The position numbers were made by a program, and so were the translations under genes. A stretch of 46,408 nt of DNA, from NCBI GenBank assembly GCA_903905065.1, contig CAIVEW010000085.1:1-46408 (forward strand), given 5' to 3'. The notes under the pieces are model-generated. The model did no database searches. It saw nothing but the letters and a program-made list of their open reading frames with translations, and was not told the DNA's origin. The stretch is from an uncultured Bacteroidota bacterium (GTDB taxonomy: Bacteria > Bacteroidota > Bacteroidia > Chitinophagales > Chitinophagaceae). Positions 40,963 to 46,408 of this stretch are shown in pieces (position 1 is the stretch's first letter; every line of letters starts with the position of its first letter).

Positions 40963-41724
40963 CTAACCCTCCCTCCATTCTTTTCCAGTCATATTCAGGA
41001 ACACATCTTCCAGGTTGGCTTCTTTTACGGCTTTCTGGCGTTTGAAGCCAGAGGCTATTAGCTTGTCTATAAGGTCGTTTGGCGTGCTAAGGGCTATTAT
41101 CTGGCCGCTGTCTATGATGGCTACGCGCTCGCAAAGCTCTTCTGCCTCATCCATGTAATGGGTAGTGATGACTACCGTGGCACCGCGCTCGCGCAGTTGT
41201 TTTATCAGTTCCCATAAATTGCGTCGTGCTTGCGGGTCCAGGCCTGTAGTTGGCTCGTCGAGGAATATTACTTTAGGCTCATTGATTAGCGTGGTCGCAA
41301 TCGAAAAGCGTTGTTTTTGGCCGCCAGATAGTTCTTTGAATTTACTCTTGGCTTTCTCACGCAGGTTTACCGTATCCAGCAGTGCCATAGGATCAATACT
41401 GCGGTTATAGAGACCGGAAAATAGCTCTATGATTTGCTTCAGGTTCAGATTCGGGTAGTATCCAGCCGCCTGCAATTGCACACCTATTATATTCTTTATG
41501 CCCTGTGGATCTGTGTCCAGGTTCTTGCCATCAACGATCACTTCACCGGATGTTTTCTGGCGTAGTGTCTCTATGATTTCCAAAGTGGTTGTTTTACCGG
41601 CACCATTAGGCCCCAGCAGCCCGAATATCTCGCCTTCCATCACTTCGAAACTGATCCCTTTTACGGCTTCAAAATCACCGTATTTCTTCACCAGGTTGCT
41701 GACTTTTATTATTGCGTTGCCCAT
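40963..41724 (-). CDS. ABC transporter ATP-binding protein (ABC-2 / CcmA-like)
   Basis: A 253-residue ATPase. Walker A GPNGAGKTT (38-46), signature LSGGQKQR, Walker B VIFLDEPTTGLD and the H-loop TTHYMDEAEELC are all intact. The C-terminus has ASGFKRQKAVKEANLEDVFLNMTG as in ABC-2-type exporter ATPases. I chose the ATG at 41724; the longer reading from 41838 crosses a TATTTTTG promoter box and a CGCAAAG repeat. No permease gene lies next to it, so its membrane partner is elsewhere or is the small 40687-40923 protein. Substrate unknown. Confidence 0.92.
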   Translation of the reverse strand: MGNAIIKVSNLVKKYGDFEAVKGISFEVMEGEIFGLLGPNGAGKTTTLEIIETLRQKTSGEVIVDGKNLDTDPQGIKNIIGVQLQAAGYYPNLNLKQIIELFSGLYNRSIDPMALLDTVNLREKAKSKFKELSGGQKQRFSIATTLINEPKVIFLDEPTTGLDPQARRNLWELIKQLRERGATVVITTHYMDEAEELCERVAIIDSGQIIALSTPNDLIDKLIASGFKRQKAVKEANLEDVFLNMTGKEWREG

Positions 41725-41733
41725 AATGTGTAT

Positions 41734-41741
41734 CAAAAATA
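41734..41741 (-). promoter_or_regulatory. -7 promoter box for the ABC ATPase gene
   Basis: On the - strand the bases read TATTTTTG, fitting TAnnTTTG; predicted start near 41728, almost leaderless. Confidence 0.5.
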
Positions 41742-41776
41742 CAAAAGATTGTCTGCTAAAGGGTTCATTTATTTCA

Positions 41777-41815
41777 CGCAAAGGCCGCAAAGAAAAATCG
41801 CAAAGAACCGCAAAG
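41777..41815. repeat. CGCAAAG short tandem-like repeat
   Basis: Four copies of CGCAAAG (41777, 41786, 41799 and 41809) with irregular spacing. Similar CGCAAAG arrays occur in intergenic DNA of several bacterial phyla. Spacing is not uniform, so it is not a CRISPR. Confidence 0.6.
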
Positions 41816-41884
41816 ATGTCAGGAAACAAAGCCATCATTAATAGCCAAACCCCATGTAACTTCAGTAAATGACAATATATTCAT

Positions 41885-41917
41885 CGGCTAAGCCCCTTTA
41901 GGGGTTTGGGGTTTTAG
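41885..41917. repeat. CCCCTTTAGGGG palindrome between genes
   Basis: CCCC-TTTA-GGGG (41893-41904) followed by TTTGGGGTTTTAGG, just after the stop of the exonuclease gene. It resembles a dispersed Bacteroidota repeat and may act as a weak terminator for that gene. The remaining gap to the ABC promoter holds only the CGCAAAG repeat. Confidence 0.55.
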
Positions 41918-41918
41918 G

Positions 41919-43262
41919 CTATGCAAAAGAAACACATTTTTCAGGAAACTCCGTAGCATGGCGGAAGACCAGGTTGCGGATATAGTCATTATCCTGCAGT
42001 GGTTCCAGGTTCTTTTGCAAGGTCTCTACATTTTTAAGCTGTTGCTTTTTGTCGTTTATATACCCCATGCCATAGAGGTTACCTTCCATTACCAGTATGC
42101 AGCTATTCTCGTTATCGTCTATGCCTTTATCTATAAGGGCGAATGTAGGCAGGTGTTTACGCAGCCAGTCTATTGCACTACGCACCTTTTGGTTATAAAC
42201 CGCAGGCTCGGGATGGGCGTCACAGCCACATTCAGGGCTTGCCGCAATATTGCATAGACGTGGACAAAGTCCAAATTCTTCCTTCAGTTCGCGAACTCTT
42301 AGATGCCCTTCCGTTATCGTGTTGAATGTGTATATCGGCTTGTGGGTACGGCGTATCTTCTCAATGGCAAAACGTGTATAGCCTTGCATATCGTCATAAG
42401 TAAATAAACCAAACTTGGGCAAAAAACCACGCTGGCTGCGGTTGTGTACCGGCCACAGCCTGCGTATCTCGGCGCTCTCTAGTATGTGGGCCATTAGTTC
42501 GGTGGCGCATTCCTTATAAGTAATTCGGTGGGTTTCGCGTAGAAAGTCCTGCTTCTGTCGATTGGTCTTATTATTGGAGAAATGCCCTTTTACACGTCTT
42601 CGTATATTCTTGGCTTTACCAATGTAGATAGCTTTTCCGGCGGCGTTATAGAAGTAATAGACTCCGGGTGTTGATGGCAATTGCTCCAGGTTCTCGACAG
42701 GTAAGTGTGGGGGTAGGTATTGTTCGCTGTTCCGGCCTTTAAGCATTCCCATGATCACACCCTCAGTGTCTTTTTCTATGATCATGGCAAGAAGATCAGC
42801 GGTAGCAAGAGCGTCGCCACCGGCACGGTGGTGCTCGCCATGATTGATGCCGAAGTGATGGGTGAGCTTACCGAGGCTATACCCATTCAGCCCCGGCAAA
42901 ACTTTGCGTGCCAGCCGCACAGTACACAGCTTCTTGGTGTCCAGTTCATAGCCGGCATTTTGCAGGTGATGTTTTACGAAGGAGTAATCGAAGTTTACGT
43001 TGTGGGCTACAAATATCTTATCCTGCAGCAGTTCAAAAACCTGGCCGGCTATCTCTTCAAAAGCGGGCGCATTAGCCACCATACTATTATCAATACCCGT
43101 TAGCCGTTGAATAAAGTAAGGTATAGGCGTATGGGGGTTAACCAGGCTTTGGTAGAAATTAAGCACTTTGCTACCATCATGAATAACGATGCCGATCTCT
43201 GTTATGCCATTTCCCGCAGCGTGGCTCCCCGTTGTCTCAATATCTACTACAGCATATAGCAT
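41919..43262 (-). CDS. DnaQ-like exonuclease fused to GIY-YIG nuclease
   Basis: A 447-residue protein. The first 175 residues are a DEDDh 3'-5' exonuclease: Asp7 and Glu9 in VVDIETTG, Asp92 in HNVNFD, His145 and Asp150 in HHRAGGDA. A GIY-YIG domain follows (about 195-275) with TPGVYYFYNAAGKAIYIGKA and NIRRRVKGHF. The C-terminal part (280-447) with a CNIAASPECGCDAH cysteine cluster resembles the region after GIY-YIG in UvrC/Cho-like proteins. By family it could excise or trim damaged DNA. It begins leaderless-like (TATCTTTA at 43269-43276). No DNA repair neighbour. Confidence 0.9.
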   Translation of the reverse strand: MLYAVVDIETTGSHAAGNGITEIGIVIHDGSKVLNFYQSLVNPHTPIPYFIQRLTGIDNSMVANAPAFEEIAGQVFELLQDKIFVAHNVNFDYSFVKHHLQNAGYELDTKKLCTVRLARKVLPGLNGYSLGKLTHHFGINHGEHHRAGGDALATADLLAMIIEKDTEGVIMGMLKGRNSEQYLPPHLPVENLEQLPSTPGVYYFYNAAGKAIYIGKAKNIRRRVKGHFSNNKTNRQKQDFLRETHRITYKECATELMAHILESAEIRRLWPVHNRSQRGFLPKFGLFTYDDMQGYTRFAIEKIRRTHKPIYTFNTITEGHLRVRELKEEFGLCPRLCNIAASPECGCDAHPEPAVYNQKVRSAIDWLRKHLPTFALIDKGIDDNENSCILVMEGNLYGMGYINDKKQQLKNVETLQKNLEPLQDNDYIRNLVFRHATEFPEKCVSFA

Positions 43263-43312
43263 CTTCCCTAAAGATAAGGAATTTGAAAATTACTTAGCTA
43301 TCTTAAAACAAA

Positions 43313-43337
43313 AACTCCCGGCAAAACGCCAGGAGTT
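43313..43337 (-). terminator. terminator after the propeller lipoprotein gene
   Basis: On the - strand AACTCCTGGC and GCCGGGAGTT pair with one wobble around GTTTT, followed by TTTTGTTTT. Confidence 0.85.
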
Positions 43338-43360
43338 AATATTGTGAAATGATTTTTTTT

Positions 43361-44737
43361 TTATTGGTTAGTAGCATTAATTGTATAGCCGCCATTCCAG
43401 AATCCGCTGATGCCGCTGTTGTAACTATTGCCGCTCAGGTCATCAATTACGGGTGAATCTTCTATCAGGCCATTGGTATTCTTGCTCCATTTCATGGTGC
43501 CGGTAGCTGTATCGATTGCGTAAAGGTACTTGTCATAACTACCCACATACAGTACACCATTATAACATATGGGACTGGACTTTATAATGCCCTTTGAAGC
43601 AAAGCTCCACTTAATGCCACCATTGATAATATTCAGCGCATAAAGGTTATAATCGTGGCTGCCGATGTACACTACCTGGTTCATCACATAGGGCGAAGAA
43701 TAAATAGAGCTGTGAGCGCTGTCTATCCATCTACGTGCTGGCACGATCATTTCCATCGAGGGGTTAATAGTGGTGTCGAGGCAGTATATGTGGAAGTCGC
43801 TACCGCCAAAAATACACGTGCCTTCATATGCTGCAGGTGAACTGTAAATACCCCCCTCGGTTTTATATCTCCAGCGCTCAACGCCTATCGGCGGGGTGGG
43901 GCTACCGGGAGGAGTGAGCATTATGCAATACATATTGCTATCATTAACACTGCCTATGTACAGGTAAGGAGGGGCAACAGATGGTGACGAGTAAAATGAG
44001 GCGGTGGTATTAGTATTGCCTCGTAGCGCAGGAAGAAGCGAAGAGTCGAGCAAAGGGTTGTAATTATTCTTATAGAAAGCAGTATCGCCCTGCCTTTCGG
44101 GAGCATAGCTCCAGTTGGCAGTTCCGGCCGGTCCCAACGTTTTATCAATGCAATAAACGGTACCGCCAACAGTAGCAAAATAAAGGTTGCCATTGTAGAT
44201 CGTGGGCGAAGAAACGATTGCACTGCTGTTGGCCGTGTACTCCCATTTTAGTGCATAAGTACCCGTATCAATGGCAAATATATGCCCGTTATCTGCTGCC
44301 ACATAAAGCAGACCACCATCAGCTACCGGTGTCGCCTGGATATTGAAAATCTCATTTTTATTAGGCAATATTTTAGCAACCAGCGCGCCGGTCTTTGAGT
44401 TTATCTTAAAAATTGTATCGGTCGCACTAGCGCGCTGCACATAAGCCGCATACACCATGCCGTTATACAGCACTGGTGACGGCGTAAAATATATAGTATT
44501 GAAATTGGGTGGGTTAATCGTCGAGTAATTGGTCGGATTATACATGCCGTATTCCCAGTTCTTATTGCCGGTTGAAGGATCGAACGCATAAACTACCTGG
44601 TTATCACTGTTGATGATCACGGAAGGGTAGTAATTCGTAGGCAAAGGGGTGTCTGTACTTGATTGTTTTTTACAGGCCGTAAAAAACAAAGAAGCGGACA
44701 ATAGCGTTAATGCGATACTCCTCCAACATTGTGGCAT
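43361..44737 (-). CDS. PQQ-type beta-propeller lipoprotein
   Basis: A 458-residue protein from the ATG at 44737 (a TTG at 44767 is less likely). A lipoprotein signal ends in LFFTAC. The rest is a set of PQQ-like/BamB-like propeller repeats with the recurring blocks VVYAFDPSTGNKNWEY, YAIDTATGTMKWSK, LYALNIINGGIKWSF, YNGVLYVGSYDKYLYA and SSPTIYNGNLYFATVGGTVYC. About seven or eight repeats are visible. It has no PQQ-dependent dehydrogenase residues I could recognise, so a scaffold or BamB-like role is more likely. Neighbours give no clue. Confidence 0.88.
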   Translation of the reverse strand: MPQCWRSIALTLLSASLFFTACKKQSSTDTPLPTNYYPSVIINSDNQVVYAFDPSTGNKNWEYGMYNPTNYSTINPPNFNTIYFTPSPVLYNGMVYAAYVQRASATDTIFKINSKTGALVAKILPNKNEIFNIQATPVADGGLLYVAADNGHIFAIDTGTYALKWEYTANSSAIVSSPTIYNGNLYFATVGGTVYCIDKTLGPAGTANWSYAPERQGDTAFYKNNYNPLLDSSLLPALRGNTNTTASFYSSPSVAPPYLYIGSVNDSNMYCIMLTPPGSPTPPIGVERWRYKTEGGIYSSPAAYEGTCIFGGSDFHIYCLDTTINPSMEMIVPARRWIDSAHSSIYSSPYVMNQVVYIGSHDYNLYALNIINGGIKWSFASKGIIKSSPICYNGVLYVGSYDKYLYAIDTATGTMKWSKNTNGLIEDSPVIDDLSGNSYNSGISGFWNGGYTINATNQ

Positions 44738-44870
44738 AGCTAGGTAATTATTTTTCTGAAGTTGCAAGATAATTGTTTTATATCAAAAGTCATACAATCA
44801 AAGCACTTTTTCGGCTTTGTATGCTATATGACTGCTGTTACCTTTTGATTTTTAATCTTTGACTTAAAAT

Positions 44871-44903
44871 AAAATATCCGTCTTGTATTAAGACGGATAT
44901 TTT
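44871..44903 (-). terminator. terminator after hpf
   Basis: AAAATATCCGTCTT (44871-44884) and AAGACGGATATTTT (44890-44903) form a perfect 14-base stem with loop GTATT. On the - strand it is followed by ATTTTAAG. It closes the rpsU-xer-hpf unit. The 187-base gap 44738-44924 holds nothing else. Confidence 0.88.
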
Positions 44904-44924
44904 GTATTTAAAGTTGGGTGATTT

Positions 44925-45230
44925 CTAACTATACACCAGCTGTTTCTGCTTCTCGCGCTTTACTTTGCTTACAATAGAGTCAAAAGCGAGATCGAATGAT
45001 TCTTCGAACGTTTTACTCTGGTGTTTTACAAAATAGGTGTGCTTCGGCACATATATTTTTATTTCGGCTACCTTATCCCTCACATGCTGCGATAAGTTGT
45101 CGAGCTTCAGGTATATCTCTGCTCCTATTATCTTGTCATGAAAGGTCTTCAGCTTATCGATCTTAGCGTTAACATGATCAAGAAGTCTGCTGTCTGCGTC
45201 GAAATGCACGGTCCTGATTTGAACATTCAT
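44925..45230 (-). CDS. hpf: short ribosome hibernation-promoting factor (HPF/RaiA family)
   Basis: A 101-residue short-type HPF, which binds the 30S decoding region and dimerises or silences ribosomes in stationary phase. VQIRTVHFDADSRLLDHVNAKIDKL and AEIYLKLDNLSQHVRDKVAEIKIYVP show the fold; AFDSIVSKVKREKQKQL is the basic C-terminal helix. It follows the xer gene by 28 bases and belongs to the conserved Bacteroidota rpsU - xer - hpf group. The long C-terminal dimerisation domain is absent. Confidence 0.93.
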   Translation of the reverse strand: MNVQIRTVHFDADSRLLDHVNAKIDKLKTFHDKIIGAEIYLKLDNLSQHVRDKVAEIKIYVPKHTYFVKHQSKTFEESFDLAFDSIVSKVKREKQKQLVYS

Positions 45231-45258
45231 AATCGGTTTTTTTTATGGTTAAAAATAG

Positions 45259-46149
45259 TCACCCTCTTGGATGATTTTGTTTATGTATTTCTTTTAGTTT
45301 ATCGATGTTGTTGTGTGTATAGATCTGGGTAGCGGCAAGGCTGCTATGGCCCAGCAGTTCTTTTATGGCCTGTATGTTGGCGCCATTGTTCAGCAAATGC
45401 GTGGCAAAAGTGTGGCGCAGCACGTGCGGGCTTTTCTTCTTCAACGTGGTAGATTGCCCCATGTATTTTTTTACAACGCGGTAAATATAGGCTGCATATA
45501 GCGGCGAGCCCGTCTCAAGGTTCATCAGGTATTGGCAGTCATGTACTTCCAGCTTGCGTTTGTCCTGCATGTAATCTCTCATTGTGTCCAGCAGGGCAGG
45601 GCTTAAGGGAACAAGGCGCTCTTTATTGCCCTTGCCAAGAATCCTTATTTGGTTAAGGCCCCACTCAATATCGTGCTCCTTTAGTTGCTGTAGCTCATTG
45701 CGGCGCATACCGGTTGCATAAAGCAACTCTATGATCAGACGGTCAGTAGCGCCCTTGAATCCTTCATCGAATTGCAGTTCTTCCAGCAGATGTTGCGTCT
45801 CTGTTTCCTTAAGGTATACAGGCAGCCGTTCAGGCAGGCGCTGCGTATGCAACTGCCTCACAGGGTTTTTTTCGGTATACCCGTGTTTCAGCAAGTACTT
45901 ATAGTAAGAGTTAAGGCTTGATATTTTGCGGTTGACGGTGCGGGCTGTTTGCTTTTCGCCCTTCATGCCGGCCAGCCAGCCCCTGATGTGAAAATGGGTG
46001 ATCAGCTTCAGTTCCGAAAAAGAAAATTCTTTAGTAAGGTAGTCGTTGAACTGTTCGAGGTCTTTTTGATATGCGACTAACGTATGAGGGGAGTATCGTT
46101 TCTCGAATCTCAGGTATTGAAGATAATCCGTTAGTCTTTCGTTAAACAT
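45259..46149 (-). CDS. xerC: tyrosine recombinase XerC/XerD family
   Basis: A 296-residue recombinase. The catalytic set is complete: Arg149 in TGMRRNEL, Lys173 in LGKGNKER, His242 and Arg245 in HVLRHTFATHL, His268 in LLGHSSLAATQIY and the nucleophile Tyr277. The N-terminal core-binding domain covers about 1-100. I chose the ATG at 46149, since a start at 46179 would fall inside a leader hairpin. By position between rpsU and hpf it is probably the chromosomal dimer-resolution XerC or XerD rather than an integron or phage integrase; no attachment site or insertion is seen nearby. Confidence 0.93.
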   Translation of the reverse strand: MFNERLTDYLQYLRFEKRYSPHTLVAYQKDLEQFNDYLTKEFSFSELKLITHFHIRGWLAGMKGEKQTARTVNRKISSLNSYYKYLLKHGYTEKNPVRQLHTQRLPERLPVYLKETETQHLLEELQFDEGFKGATDRLIIELLYATGMRRNELQQLKEHDIEWGLNQIRILGKGNKERLVPLSPALLDTMRDYMQDKRKLEVHDCQYLMNLETGSPLYAAYIYRVVKKYMGQSTTLKKKSPHVLRHTFATHLLNNGANIQAIKELLGHSSLAATQIYTHNNIDKLKEIHKQNHPRG

Positions 46150-46155
46150 AGATAA

Positions 46156-46193
46156 ACCCGCTAATGTAAATATACGCATTTACTTTAGCGGGT
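46156..46193 (-). promoter_or_regulatory. leader hairpin of the xer gene
   Basis: ACCCGCTAA (46156-46164) and TTAGCGGGT (46185-46193) pair, and GTAAA (46166-46170) with TTTAC (46179-46183) extends the stem past one T-T mismatch, leaving loop TATACGCA. It lies seven bases from the start codon at 46149 and should form at the 5' end of an mRNA started from the box at 46195-46202. It could also act as an attenuator for reading from rpsU. Confidence 0.6.
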
Positions 46194-46194
46194 A

Positions 46195-46202
46195 CAAATA
46201 TA
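46195..46202 (-). promoter_or_regulatory. -7 promoter box for the xer gene
   Basis: On the - strand the bases read TATATTTG, fitting TAnnTTTG. The expected start is near 46189, inside the leader hairpin. A further small inverted repeat AACGC/GCGTT lies at 46212-46230. Confidence 0.5.
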
Positions 46203-46255
46203 TTTTTATATAACGCTTATTAATTGCGTTACTAAATTATTAATTATCTATTAAT

Positions 46256-46408
46256 TTATGCGTCCAACTCACCGTTAGCCATCTGCTGCTTGTAAACGGC
46301 TTTCAGTATTTCCGTACGGCGCCTGATGGATGGCTTTGTGAACGACTGACGGTCACGGAGCTGGTTAAGAACACGGGATTTTTCGTATTTCTTTTTGTAC
46401 TTCTTGAG
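46256..46408 (-). CDS. rpsU: 30S ribosomal protein S21, partial (C-terminal 50 residues)
   Basis: The reverse strand from the window edge encodes 50 residues then a TAA stop. Landmarks are LKKYKKKYEKSRVLNQLRDR, FTKPSIRRRTEIL and VYKQQMANGELDA, the typical basic S21 C-terminus. The first ~15 residues and the start lie outside the window. S21 is a small-subunit protein involved in initiation; in Bacteroidota it is implicated in sequestering the anti-Shine-Dalgarno region of 16S rRNA, in keeping with weak ribosome sites in this genome. Confidence 0.92.
   Translation of the reverse strand, partial: LKKYKKKYEKSRVLNQLRDRQSFTKPSIRRRTEILKAVYKQQMANGELDA

Noticed and set aside
41777..41815. CGCAAAG units as a possible CRISPR array
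   Set aside because: The units are only seven bases, irregularly spaced, with no spacer-sized intervals and no cas genes in the window.
45259..46149. Xer recombinase as an integrase of a mobile element
   Set aside because: It sits in the conserved rpsU - xer - hpf order, and no attachment-site duplication, tRNA or other mobile gene is visible.
46212..46230. AACGC/GCGTT inverted repeat after rpsU as a terminator
   Set aside because: The stem is short and no T run follows on the - strand; I mention it only with the xer promoter.
1..46408. tRNA or rRNA genes
   Set aside because: No cloverleaf with a GTTCGA-type T-loop and matching acceptor arms was recognised by eye in the gaps; a tRNA search program would settle this.

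Overview
The window reads as chromosome of a Bacteroidota bacterium, most likely from the Chitinophagaceae or a close relative; the family is an inference. The evidence seen is: three large secreted proteins ending in type IX secretion (T9SS) sorting domains; many upstream boxes fitting the Bacteroidota -7 consensus TAnnTTTG with weak or absent Shine-Dalgarno sites; the gene order rpsU - xer recombinase - hpf; and dispersed palindromic intergenic repeats of kinds common in this phylum. No tRNA, rRNA, CRISPR array, transposase or prophage gene was recognised.

Region 1 (1-3900) holds a TetR-family regulator followed by a compact run: two exported YceI lipocalin-like proteins, a four-helix membrane protein, a FrnE/DsbA-like oxidoreductase and a cytoplasmic YceI protein. 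The same 12-base inverted-repeat sequence lies at the regulator's own promoter and in front of the first yceI gene, so a self-regulated TetR regulon can be proposed from the sequence alone.

Region 2 (3985-10607) is a polyhydroxyalkanoate (PHA) locus of class III type: a PhaJ-like (R)-enoyl-CoA hydratase, an unusually long PhaE synthase subunit with a phasin-like front half and an acidic/lysine-rich tail, an alpha/beta hydrolase, the PhaC catalytic subunit, an acetoacetyl-CoA reductase (PhaB type) and an (S)-3-hydroxybutyryl-CoA dehydrogenase. Together these could feed beta-oxidation and acetoacetyl-CoA intermediates into polymer. This is the most interesting system in the window.

Region 3 (10655-27634) mixes housekeeping genes (rdgB, DUF2027-Smr protein, TIGR01777 epimerase, tsaE, thioredoxin, trhO) with three giant T9SS cargo proteins: an NHL/Ig-like protein, a metzincin protease and a seven-repeat SBBP propeller protein. 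Small unknown, outer-membrane and lipoprotein genes lie between them.

Region 4 (27768-33000) carries a CcsA/CcmC-like cytochrome c biogenesis protein with an overlapping CcmD-like partner, glutamate dehydrogenase, a mitochondrial-type aconitase and a PspC-like protein with a striking inverted repeat inside its promoter.

Region 5 (33072-46408) holds two neighbouring NlpE-like proteins, a methyltransferase, an AT-rich pair of unknown genes, an exported PLP enzyme, outer-membrane and lipoproteins, an acyl-CoA dehydrogenase, an ABC ATPase without a visible permease, a DnaQ exonuclease-GIY-YIG fusion, a PQQ-type beta-propeller lipoprotein, and the hpf - xer - rpsU group, with rpsU cut by the window edge. 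Hairpin terminators separate most transcription units.
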